Assembly: GCA_023474345.1 (NCBI GenBank)
Contig: JAMCXS010000032.1
Coordinates: forward strand, 124,001 to 188,000
From: Acidobacteriota bacterium
GTDB taxonomy: Bacteria; Acidobacteriota; Terriglobia; UBA7540
Length of the DNA stretch: 64,000 nucleotides
Direction: 5' to 3'
The notes below the pieces were generated by a model, which was not told the origin of the DNA, made no database searches, and saw only the letters and a list, made by a program, of their open reading frames with translations. Positions 38,669-46,846 of the stretch are shown here, in pieces. How positions within the stretch are numbered: position 1 is the stretch's first letter; each line of letters begins with the position of its first letter. Made by a program: the position numbers and the translations under genes.

Positions 38669-39568
38669 TCAAGGAGTCGTAAGATTTTTTACGCTGTCCC
38701 GGGTTAGATGAATCGACTTGACCTCGCCCTCGCGGCCCAGCGGTTTTAGGGTCTGTCCATTCAAAGTGAGAGTCACGCCCTGGGCGTTTCCGGTAAGAAA
38801 ATCAAAAGAGTCCTTGGCTTTAAACGTCTTGACTTCGTTGGGACTCATAATGCCCTGCATCACGGTTTTGCCGTCGGCATCAACCGCCACCCAGGCACGC
38901 TCTGTGGCCGCGACTTGGAGGACTAGGCTGTCGGCATAGTCAACGTTTGCGGGTGCTTTGGCTGCCGGCACGGATCCGGCAGGGGTGGCGGGCGCAACGC
39001 CAGCTTGGGCGGGCTGGGTTGCCGCAGCCTGTTTGTTGGAACTAGCGGGGCTTGACTGGGATTCCGGAGACGGAACAGCGCCCGGAGAAACTGTAGCGGC
39101 TGAAGAGGGCGCGGTCACGCGGTGGCTGGGCAAGTTCTTCTTTGGTAAAACCTGTGCTGTCTCGGGCGATGCCAATTGCTTTGAGGGCTGCGAGTACCGC
39201 CACAAACCGTAGCCGACAACGAGCAACACGACGCTCGCACCCACCCCGATCCAATGGGAGCGCATACGTCGGTCCCGACTGGAACTGGAATGCGAAACAG
39301 GAAGCGACAGCCGTGTGACATCGACTTCGCCTTTTGCCTTGGCGGCAAGTTGGTATTCTGCTATGAGGGGTTCTTCATCAAGCCCGAGGTACCGCGCATA
39401 AGCACGGACAAAGCTGCGGTTGAAAAGGCCTCCCGGCAACTTCGAAAAGTCTTCGTCTTCGATGGACTTAAGAAAGCGGACACTAATCTTCGTGGCGGCG
39501 GAAATCTCCTCCAACGTCACACCACGCATCTCTCGTTCACGCCGAAGGTTCTCACCAAAAGAGCCCAT
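38669..39568 (-). CDS. rodZ: RodZ-like helix-turn-helix membrane protein
   Basis: 299 aa. Residues 1-75 are a helix-turn-helix of the RodZ type (LRREREMRGVTLEEISAATKISVRFLKSIE), used in that family to bind MreB rather than DNA. One membrane helix at about 108-125 (WIGVGASVVLLVVGYGLW), a Pro/Ala/Ser-rich linker, then a DUF4115-like beta domain (ERAWVAVDADGKTVMQGIM). The topology is cytoplasm-in, periplasm-out. Likely part of rod-shape control; no mre genes lie in the window. Confidence 0.88.
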   Translation of the reverse strand: MGSFGENLRREREMRGVTLEEISAATKISVRFLKSIEDEDFSKLPGGLFNRSFVRAYARYLGLDEEPLIAEYQLAAKAKGEVDVTRLSLPVSHSSSSRDRRMRSHWIGVGASVVLLVVGYGLWRYSQPSKQLASPETAQVLPKKNLPSHRVTAPSSAATVSPGAVPSPESQSSPASSNKQAAATQPAQAGVAPATPAGSVPAAKAPANVDYADSLVLQVAATERAWVAVDADGKTVMQGIMSPNEVKTFKAKDSFDFLTGNAQGVTLTLNGQTLKPLGREGEVKSIHLTRDSVKNLTTP

Positions 39569-39748
39569 CAGGCCTATTCTGCCACCGCCCTCCCAATTTT
39601 ATTTGCTTCTAATGATATTTCCGCGTCGCCGCGACTGTCAATCGCTCGTTCCTTCTGCCGGCCTTCGGAACAACGTATCACATGCACGCCGTGACGCGGG
39701 ATCGACGCCACGGCGCCCCTGCATAAAGCAGGTCTTGCTCAACCGCGT

Positions 39749-40465
39749 TCAAACACAGCGTTGTTCCACCAGCGTGCTCAGTTCCGACAACGAGGTGATG
39801 CGGGCGCAAGCAGCGTCAGGATAGGCGCCCACATGGTCAAAAAGGACGCCGCGAAGGCCAGCCAGTTGCGCTCCGCCTACATCAACCGCGTAAATATCTC
39901 CGACATAGAGTGCTTCTTCCGGCGCGACATTCGCCTGCCGGAGGGCAATCCGAAAGATCTCGGGATCGGGTTTCTCAACACCAACAATCGCGGAGTCGAT
40001 CACGAACCTCAGGTATTCACTGAATCCCGCGCGGCGGAGTTCGCTTTCTACCGTCCCGTTGGAATTTGAGATTGCGGCGAGAAAGTACCCTGCCGCACGC
40101 AACCTCTCAAGAACAGGAAGCGTCTCTGGCAGGACTCTGGACCACGTGCGAATGTCGCGGAAAGTCCCGCCAAGCTTCTCGATCAGCGCCGGTCGAGCCT
40201 CCACGGAAACTCCGAGGCGGTCCATCAGGAATTCAAAGTACGGCTGCCAATAAAAACGGCTGCTGGTCCGAGGGATTTGACCGTTTCGAATGCGGGGCCA
40301 CAGCAACTCATCGAGCTTTCTCTTCCCGGCGCGCTCGGCTTCCTCGAAATCTTCTGCCGAAGCCGCAAATCCCAGATCCGTTAAGTCCCGAATCAGAACC
40401 TCCACGCGAGGGAAAAGCAAAGTGTAACCGGCATCCAAGAACACCGCACGAACTTTGGAACACAT
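39749..40465 (-). CDS. HAD-superfamily hydrolase
   Basis: 238 aa from ATG 40465, downstream of GGGAGGG. Motif I is FLDAGYTLLF: the nucleophile Asp is present, while the usual second Asp is Gly, as in the HDHD3-like subgroup. Motif II AISNSNGT, motif III Lys in VGVEKPDPEIF, motif IV GDIYAVDVGGA. Small-molecule phosphatase, substrate unknown. It lies 44 bp after the adenosine deaminase gene on the same strand, so a nucleotide substrate is possible but unproven. Confidence 0.88.
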   Translation of the reverse strand: MCSKVRAVFLDAGYTLLFPRVEVLIRDLTDLGFAASAEDFEEAERAGKRKLDELLWPRIRNGQIPRTSSRFYWQPYFEFLMDRLGVSVEARPALIEKLGGTFRDIRTWSRVLPETLPVLERLRAAGYFLAAISNSNGTVESELRRAGFSEYLRFVIDSAIVGVEKPDPEIFRIALRQANVAPEEALYVGDIYAVDVGGAQLAGLRGVLFDHVGAYPDAACARITSLSELSTLVEQRCV

Positions 40466-40509
40466 CAGGTGCCTTTTCCCTCCCAAACGACAGCAACTCC
40501 GAATGCCGG

Positions 40510-41544
40510 CTAAATTGCTGCCGCTTCACGAATGCCCGCCAGCAGCGACTGTTTTTCTTCCGCGGGCAGGAACGCCGCCCGGACGGCGTTTTCACAAAGC
40601 TGGACCACCTGCTGCCACGAAAGCCCAAAGCTCCTGGCAGCCTGGAGGAATTCTCGCTCGATCGAGCTCCCAAACAGCGCCGGATCATCAGAGTTCAGGG
40701 TCAGGAGCACACCAGCCTCCAGAAAGACATGTAGAGGATAATCCTCAAACCGGGGAACCAAGCCCATCGCCACGTTGCTGGTGGGACAGGCCTCCAAAGG
40801 TATCTGGCGGTCACGCAGCAGCGCGCTCAGTTTCGGGCTGCGGGCGGCGGCAAGGCCATGGCCGATGCGCTCCGCTCCAAGCAGCTCAACCGCTTGACGC
40901 ACGCTTTCTGGTCCGGCAGTCTCCCCCGCATGGGCTACGCAGTGAAGGCCAAGATCCCGAGCTTCTCGGTAGACATCGCGGAAGAGTTCCGCCGGGCCGC
41001 GTTCTTCGTCGCCTCCAAGCCCGAAAGCGACCACGCCCTGGGAGTTATAGCGGCCTGCCCATCTAACCACCTGGCGCGCATGTTCGGCACCAAACTGGCG
41101 CACGGCGTCGAAGATCCAATTCACTCGCAAGCCCAGACGCGCTTCCGCCTCAAGCGATGCCTCACGGACGGCTTCATAAACCGCATCCAGTGGCTGCCGC
41201 TTCCACAGAACCACTCCGGCAGAAAGGGTGACCTCCGCATACTTTACGTTCTGGGCAGCCAGCCATTCCATCAACCGCGCCGCCGCCACGCCATAATCCT
41301 GGGGTCTTTCAAGCAGGACCGCAACAAACTTAAAGGCCTCCACAAATTCCATGAAGCTAGCGTAATGGTAGCCGCGTTGCTGCTGCTGACGAATCCATTT
41401 ATCCACGTCGCGGCCAACGCGCCCTCGCATGCGGGAAAGCTCACGCATCGTCTCCGGCTGGACGCTCCCTTCCAAGTGCACATGAAGTTCGACCTTGGGC
41501 AAGCGGCAGACGGATTCGTCGGCAAGCGGCTCGTTTGAGATCAT
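40510..41544 (-). CDS. add: Adenosine deaminase
   Basis: 344 aa zinc enzyme converting adenosine to inosine. Zinc ligands HVHLEGS (H21, H23); CVAHAGET; RIGHGLAAA; SNVAMGLV; LNSDDPALFGSS with the paired Asp. All are in order, and the length is normal. Inosine is a substrate for the PNP encoded 2 kb away, so transporter, deaminase and phosphorylase make a salvage route, though on different transcripts. Confidence 0.94.
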   Translation of the reverse strand: MISNEPLADESVCRLPKVELHVHLEGSVQPETMRELSRMRGRVGRDVDKWIRQQQQRGYHYASFMEFVEAFKFVAVLLERPQDYGVAAARLMEWLAAQNVKYAEVTLSAGVVLWKRQPLDAVYEAVREASLEAEARLGLRVNWIFDAVRQFGAEHARQVVRWAGRYNSQGVVAFGLGGDEERGPAELFRDVYREARDLGLHCVAHAGETAGPESVRQAVELLGAERIGHGLAAARSPKLSALLRDRQIPLEACPTSNVAMGLVPRFEDYPLHVFLEAGVLLTLNSDDPALFGSSIEREFLQAARSFGLSWQQVVQLCENAVRAAFLPAEEKQSLLAGIREAAAI

Positions 41545-41614
41545 TTGAAGTTGGACAGAATGTTTCCGTTAAGGCGTTCCATGACGCTGAAACCAGGAGG
41601 CGGCAAAGCAACTC

Positions 41615-42499
41615 TTATTTGGGCAATTCCGGGCGCCCGGCATTAAGCCACGCCGTGTACCAATAGGATCCGATGTCGTGGGCGGCTTCGCTGATTTCTC
41701 GCATAGCGGTTGACCCAACGCGGGAGTAAAAGCGGTCATAGTATTCGTCGGTGTATCCCGGAAGGCCATCGCGTGCCCGTCGGTCAGCGAGAATGATCTG
41801 GTCCACCCAGGTGTTCGCTTCCAAGACCATCTGGAAAGCGTGCTCCGTGGGATCATCGATCTTGGTGGCATCGTCCGGCCGAAAGATGAAAAAATGGGAG
41901 TAGCGGTCAACCAGCTCTGTTCCAAAGCGCGTCGCCAAGCCCTTCTGGTCGGTAAGTTGCCCGTCATAATTTCGGGTGGTGTGCAAGGGATCGTGAGCAT
42001 CCGCCACATAAAAACCAAGCGCTGCAGCGTCCAGCTTCACTTCTTCCCAATTGCCCGCGTTAAGCGCCTCCGTCAGCTTCAGGCTGTATTCCCCGATTTG
42101 CCATGGCAGCACACCGTTGTGGACGATGCGGCCTGAGCCGTATTTCTTGACGGCCATCTCGTAAGATTCAGGGAGACCCAGATAAGGAAAGAGGCCATAC
42201 TTGTCCAAAAAGATATATTGGCGCATCCGCTCGTAACGGTCCTTTTTAATCCACATTTCAGGGTCGTTCGAGTGCGCAAGAATAAAACTACGGTTGGCCT
42301 GGAAAAAGTCGTGGAGTTTCCCAGGTAGGGTGCCGATGGCCCAGTCATTGCATAAGCGATGAGCCTTCGGCCCCCAGGCGTAAGCAAGGCGGCTTCCGGA
42401 AAGCGAAGCGCCCACGAGCATTGTGAGTACAACAAGGACCCGGAAGTAACCTCTTTGTGGTTGAGCCACTCGCTTTGCGAAGAACGGCAAAAGTTTCAT
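41615..42499 (-). CDS. Secreted S1/P1 nuclease-like or zinc phospholipase C-like protein
   Basis: 294 aa from ATG 42499 (AGGAA upstream). A signal region (residues 18-40) ends before AYAWGPKAHRLCNDWA, so the mature N-terminus would begin with Trp. That Trp and the following GPKAH are hallmarks of the S1/P1 nuclease and zinc-dependent phospholipase C fold, whose N-terminal Trp binds zinc. VADAHDPLHTT matches the internal D-x-H-x-PLH motif. Nuclease or lipase cannot be told apart here. Location next to adenosine deaminase favours nucleic-acid scavenging, as inference. Confidence 0.68.
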   Translation of the reverse strand: MKLLPFFAKRVAQPQRGYFRVLVVLTMLVGASLSGSRLAYAWGPKAHRLCNDWAIGTLPGKLHDFFQANRSFILAHSNDPEMWIKKDRYERMRQYIFLDKYGLFPYLGLPESYEMAVKKYGSGRIVHNGVLPWQIGEYSLKLTEALNAGNWEEVKLDAAALGFYVADAHDPLHTTRNYDGQLTDQKGLATRFGTELVDRYSHFFIFRPDDATKIDDPTEHAFQMVLEANTWVDQIILADRRARDGLPGYTDEYYDRFYSRVGSTAMREISEAAHDIGSYWYTAWLNAGRPELPK

Positions 42500-42576
42500 T
42501 CCGGCAGGTTCCTGAGACATCAATCGAACCATCGCTTTTAATTCTACTCCATGCCTTGCGGTGCGTTTGGTCTTTC

Positions 42577-44130
42577 TCAGCGTGCAGACAACCCCGGATC
42601 TACCACAGTTCCCTGGCTCAGCTTTGTGGGATGCTCCCTGCCGAATTCGCTGTGATGGCGGCTGTATAACAGATAAATCGCCAGCCCAATCACCAGCCAA
42701 ATCAGAAACCGCAGCCAGGTTTCCACCGGCAGGCTGGCCATCAAGATAAGGCAACAGAGCACGGAAGCAACGGGGATGTAGGGAACCCACGGAACCCGAA
42801 AGCCGCGCTGCCGCTCCGGTTGCTTCCGGCGAAGAATCAGCACTCCCAAGGAGACCAGCAAGAAAGCGAACAAAGTTCCGATATTTGAAAGGTCAGCGAG
42901 CGTCCCGATGTTGAAGATCCCGGCAGGGATGGCCACAAACAGGCCCGCGGTCCAGGTGCTGACATGCGGGGTGCGAAACTTCGCGTGCACCTTTGAAAAT
43001 GCCCGCGGCAACAGACCGTCACGCGACATGGCGAACCAGACCCGGGCTTGACCCAGTTGAAAGACCAGCAGTGAACTCAGCATGCCGGTCAACGCGCCGA
43101 TCGTCACCCAGCGCTCAACGTTGGTCAATCCGATGGCCGCCAGGGCGTTGGCGACCGGAGCGGCGTTGCGCAACGATTGCCAGTTCTGGATGCCCGTCAG
43201 AACAATCGCGACCGAGCAATAGAGAACCGTGCAAACGATCAGGGAAGCAATGATTCCGAAGGGAACGTCTTTTTGCGGATTGCGGCACTCCTCGGCGGCT
43301 GTGGAGACGGAATCAAATCCGATGTAAGTGAAAAAAACGATGGCCCCGCCCGTCAGCACACCCTGAAATCCGTTCGGCAAAAACGGCTTCCAGTTGGAAG
43401 GATGGACATGCCCGGAGGCCCAAATGAGGAAGATGAGGATGGCCACGATCTTGACGCCAACCATAAAATTGTTTGCGCCGGCGCTTTCCCGGATTCCGAC
43501 CACCAGGATGACAGTAAGAATCATGACCACGACGAAGCCCGGCAGGTCGAAATAAGCTCCGGTAAAGTGAAGCGATGAATTGAGGATGGGTTCGGAAAAC
43601 TTCGGCGGCAATTTCAATCCGAAACTCTGGAGAAGGCTGTCGAAATATGCTGAGTAGCCTACTGCCACGGCCATGTTGCTGACCGCGTACTCCAGAATCA
43701 GGTCCCAGCCGATGATCCATGCCACCAGTTCGCCCAGCGTGGCATAGGTATAAGTGTAGGCGCTGCCGGCAATCGGAATCATCGATGCCAGCTCCGCATA
43801 GCACAGTCCCGCCAAGCCGCAGGCGACCGCCACCAGGAAAAAAGAGAGAGAGATCGCCGGACCCGCTCCGGGCCGCCCCGCCACACCCAGGGCGTGCCGG
43901 CCGTGGAGGACGACGCTCAGCAGCGGAGCCTCCAGCAGAGAATGCACCTGCAGCACTTCCCCTGCCGCTGCGGTCCCTGTGAGGACAAAGATACCGGCGC
44001 CGACAATCGCCCCAATGCCCAGAGCCGTCAACGACCAGGGGCCGAGCGTCTTGCGCAGTCGGCGTTCCGGTTCCTCGGCTTCCGCCAGCAGCTTATCGAT
44101 GCTTTTGGTGCGAAGAAATTGCGACGCCAA
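42577..44130 (-). CDS. APC-family amino acid permease
   Basis: 517 aa, about twelve helices. The start is TTG 44130 with AAGGAG five bases upstream. TM1 carries LGIGAIVGAGIFVLTG, the unwound-helix motif that binds substrate backbone. It also has the family loop PIAGSAYTYTYATLGELVAWIIGW and EECRNPQKDVPFGI. Most like cationic amino acid transporters (CAT group). Substrate not assigned. Confidence 0.92.
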   Translation of the reverse strand: MASQFLRTKSIDKLLAEAEEPERRLRKTLGPWSLTALGIGAIVGAGIFVLTGTAAAGEVLQVHSLLEAPLLSVVLHGRHALGVAGRPGAGPAISLSFFLVAVACGLAGLCYAELASMIPIAGSAYTYTYATLGELVAWIIGWDLILEYAVSNMAVAVGYSAYFDSLLQSFGLKLPPKFSEPILNSSLHFTGAYFDLPGFVVVMILTVILVVGIRESAGANNFMVGVKIVAILIFLIWASGHVHPSNWKPFLPNGFQGVLTGGAIVFFTYIGFDSVSTAAEECRNPQKDVPFGIIASLIVCTVLYCSVAIVLTGIQNWQSLRNAAPVANALAAIGLTNVERWVTIGALTGMLSSLLVFQLGQARVWFAMSRDGLLPRAFSKVHAKFRTPHVSTWTAGLFVAIPAGIFNIGTLADLSNIGTLFAFLLVSLGVLILRRKQPERQRGFRVPWVPYIPVASVLCCLILMASLPVETWLRFLIWLVIGLAIYLLYSRHHSEFGREHPTKLSQGTVVDPGLSAR

Positions 44131-44251
44131 GCTGCTCCTTTAGGTGCCCTATCATAACCCTGGGCAAGAGCCGTCTTCCTGGCCACTGCCCGTCACACAA
44201 CACCTCGCACGCTCACGCTGTGTTGGCCTTGAGCTTGTCCGGAATTCACTT

Positions 44252-44407
44252 CTACCGGCGAGCTGCCAAGCCGGGTCCCCGCTTCTTGATCTTCGGCTTC
44301 AGTGAACCCCGGGGTTCGGTTTGCTTAGGTTTGGGCGGAAGCTTTTTGCGCGCTTCGCGTTTCAGTTTCTTTCGTTCTGCTCTGTCTTTGACGTTTTTCG
44401 TATTCAT
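44252..44407 (-). CDS. Small highly basic protein, 51 aa
   Basis: ATG 44407 to TAG 44252. Begins MNTKNVKDRAERKKLKR and stays Lys/Arg-rich to the C-terminal GPGLAARR; no Cys, no membrane segment, few hydrophobic residues. The start lies 25 bp after the pcrA stop, on the same strand, so it is probably co-transcribed. Composition suggests nucleic-acid or ribosome binding, but I do not recognise the family. The ribosome site is weak. The reading frame on the opposite strand (44220-44456) is a shadow. Confidence 0.6.
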   Translation of the reverse strand: MNTKNVKDRAERKKLKREARKKLPPKPKQTEPRGSLKPKIKKRGPGLAARR

Positions 44408-44431
44408 AAGTTGGCTTGAGAGAATTCCGAC

Positions 44432-46669
44432 TTACAGCCTTTCCAGGGAGGCGTAACGCTCCAGCAGTTTCTTCTTTCCATAGCCGGGAAAGCTGACCGT
44501 CAATTTTGTATTTTCACCCTCGCCCTCGCAGTCGAGGATGGTTCCAATCCCGTATTTGGAGTGGCGCACTTTCGAACCCAGCTGCCAGCCCCCCGAGCTC
44601 CGGCCCCCGGCCGGCACGGACTCTCGCCGCGGTGCCGCACGCTCACTCCGGCCTCCGCGGGCAGAGAAAAACTGTTCAATCCCTTTGACAGAATTTACAG
44701 CACTCTCCCACGTGGTGCGCGGCTTGGTCGCAAACATTGTAACATTGAGTGGTTCAAGAAGCTCAAGCGGGATTTCGCTTAAAAACCGCGAGGGCCGGGT
44801 TTCTTCCCCTGTCTCCCTGCCATAATACCGCCGATGATGCACCCACGTCAGGATCAACCGATCCTTTGCGCGCGTCATGCCAACGTAGCACAGTCTTCGC
44901 TCCTCTTCGATGCCTGCGTCGTCGCCAATAGAGAGCTTGTGCGGGAAGAGGCCCTCTTCGAGACCCACCAGGAAGACCGCCGAAAATTCCAGCCCTTTCG
45001 CGCTATGGAGCGTCATCAGGGTGACCCGGGCGCGCTCGTCAAAGCTGTCAGCGTCCGAAACCAGGGCCGCGTGGTCCAGGAATTCCGCCAGCGTCTCGCC
45101 TCGTTCCTCGGCCTCCGCCGCGGCGTTTACCAGTTCGCGCAAGTTTTCAATGCGGCCCTCGGCTTCAGGCGAATTCTCATTCTGTAGAACCTCCAGGTAA
45201 TGCGTGCGATCAAGGATGGCGCGAAAAAAATCCCTCAGCTTAAGCTGTTCCCGATCCCTGGCAAGCCCTTTCATCAGCGCATGGAAGCTCTCAAGCGCTT
45301 TGAGTGACCGGGTTGCGGGAGACTCGGAAACCGTTGTAAGGGCTTGCTCCAGCGCGTCCCAGAGCGTCAGGTTGTGCGCCGCGGCCAGAGCTTGCAGTTG
45401 GTTTGCCGTCGTTGCTCCAATCCCTCGTGGCGGCGTGTTCAATACCCTCAGCATGGCGGCGGAATCGTGCAAGTTGTTCGCCAGGCGGGCATAAGCCAAC
45501 GCGTCTTTGATTTCCGCTCGCGCGTAGAAACTAAAACCGCCCACCACGCGATAATCGATTCTGCTCCTTCGCAACGCCTCTTCCAAAATCCGCGACTGGG
45601 CATTCGTGCGGAAAAGCACGCCAACGCTTGCCGTCGAACTGTCGCGGAGCACCTTGGCAATTTCCGAGGCCACATACCATCCTTCCTGGTCGGCATCCTC
45701 TGCTTCATAGAGGCCCACGGGCAATCCTGCACCGCGGTCGGTACGCAGCGTCTTGCCCTTGCGGGCTACGTTATGGCTTACGACGGCGGTGGCCGCGTCC
45801 AGAATCTTTTGTGTGGAGCGGTAGTTCAGCTCCAGGCGAATCGTCGTCGTGCCGGGATAATCCCTGTCGAAGTTGAGGATGTTCTCGACGTCCGCACCCC
45901 GCCAGCGGTAGATCGACTGGTCCTCGTCTCCCACCACGCACAGGTTCTGTTGGGCACGGGTGAGCTGGCGGATCAACTGGTACTGAATCCGGTTTGTGTC
46001 CTGATATTCGTCCACCAGGATGAAGCGGAAGCGACGGTTGTAATACTCCGCGACGTCCGCCGCGCTGTCGAACAGCGCCACGGTCTTGAGCAAAAGGTCA
46101 TCGAAGTCCAGCGCGTTCGATTGCCGCACCTTGGCTTCATATCGCTCGTAGAGCGAAGCAAGGGCCTCGGCGTTGGGCTCAAAAGCTTCGCTGCTAAGCT
46201 TCTCAGGAGAGATTCCCCGGTTCTTCCACGCGCTGATCCGCCCGAGTGCGGAGCGCGGCGAGCTGATGAAGTCCCCCAATCCCAACTCCTGGATGGCGGT
46301 CTTGATCACCCGCTGCTGGTCATCTTCATCGTAAATCGTGAAATCGCGGCTGTAACCCAACCGATCGATGGAGCGCCTTAAGACACTGACACAAAAGGAA
46401 TGGAAGGTCGAGATATGGGGCGGAAAATCCAGGCTCTTCTGGAGCAAGCCCGTTACGCGCGCCTTCATCTGGTCGGCAGCTTTGTTGGTGAAAGTGACCG
46501 CCAATATGCTTCGGGACGGGACGCCGCAAGTTTCAATCAAGTAGGCGATCCGATAAGCGATTACGCGGGTCTTGCCGCTTCCGGCCCCCGCCAGAATCAG
46601 CAACGGGCCCTCCGTATGCTCCACTGCGGCGCGTTGTTGTGGATTAAGTTGGTCGAGTAAAGAAGTCAT
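44432..46669 (-). CDS. pcrA: ATP-dependent DNA helicase PcrA/UvrD
   Basis: Superfamily 1A 3'-5' helicase in repair and replication, 745 aa from ATG 46669, where homology starts (MTSLLDQLNPQQRAAVEHTEGPLLILAGAGSGKTR). The upstream in-frame stretch to 46840 has no similarity. Motif I AGAGSGKT (residues 28-35), motif II VDEYQDTN, motif III VGDEDQSIYRWRGA, motif VI ERRLCYVGMTRAKDRL. The C-terminal Tudor-like segment KVRHSKYGIGTILDCEGEG is the RNA-polymerase-binding type found in PcrA. Followed closely by the 51-aa basic protein. Confidence 0.95.
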   Translation of the reverse strand: MTSLLDQLNPQQRAAVEHTEGPLLILAGAGSGKTRVIAYRIAYLIETCGVPSRSILAVTFTNKAADQMKARVTGLLQKSLDFPPHISTFHSFCVSVLRRSIDRLGYSRDFTIYDEDDQQRVIKTAIQELGLGDFISSPRSALGRISAWKNRGISPEKLSSEAFEPNAEALASLYERYEAKVRQSNALDFDDLLLKTVALFDSAADVAEYYNRRFRFILVDEYQDTNRIQYQLIRQLTRAQQNLCVVGDEDQSIYRWRGADVENILNFDRDYPGTTTIRLELNYRSTQKILDAATAVVSHNVARKGKTLRTDRGAGLPVGLYEAEDADQEGWYVASEIAKVLRDSSTASVGVLFRTNAQSRILEEALRRSRIDYRVVGGFSFYARAEIKDALAYARLANNLHDSAAMLRVLNTPPRGIGATTANQLQALAAAHNLTLWDALEQALTTVSESPATRSLKALESFHALMKGLARDREQLKLRDFFRAILDRTHYLEVLQNENSPEAEGRIENLRELVNAAAEAEERGETLAEFLDHAALVSDADSFDERARVTLMTLHSAKGLEFSAVFLVGLEEGLFPHKLSIGDDAGIEEERRLCYVGMTRAKDRLILTWVHHRRYYGRETGEETRPSRFLSEIPLELLEPLNVTMFATKPRTTWESAVNSVKGIEQFFSARGGRSERAAPRRESVPAGGRSSGGWQLGSKVRHSKYGIGTILDCEGEGENTKLTVSFPGYGKKKLLERYASLERL

Positions 46670-46736
46670 GCCCCATCTGTAAACTGAGCGAGTCTGTCCT
46701 TCATGTGTGCCGTACTTGGTGACATCGGAATAATTG

Positions 46737-46765
46737 ATTGTACACGATGGACGGGAGGCGGCCAA
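46737..46765 (-). promoter_or_regulatory. Candidate promoter for pcrA
   Basis: On the minus strand TTGGCC (46765-46760), 17 bp, TACAAT (46742-46737, five of six), about 68 bp upstream of the pcrA ATG. Confidence 0.5.
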
Positions 46766-46846
46766 ATCGAGGCTCCCACCCCGGGCTTCAGGGTTGGAAG
46801 AATTTGCCGCATGCGCTTTCCGGCCGGTGATCGCGAACAAAGATTT

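Noticed and set aside
45344-46381. 345-codon frame antisense to pcrA
   Set aside because: No recognisable motif and fully inside a well-supported helicase gene.
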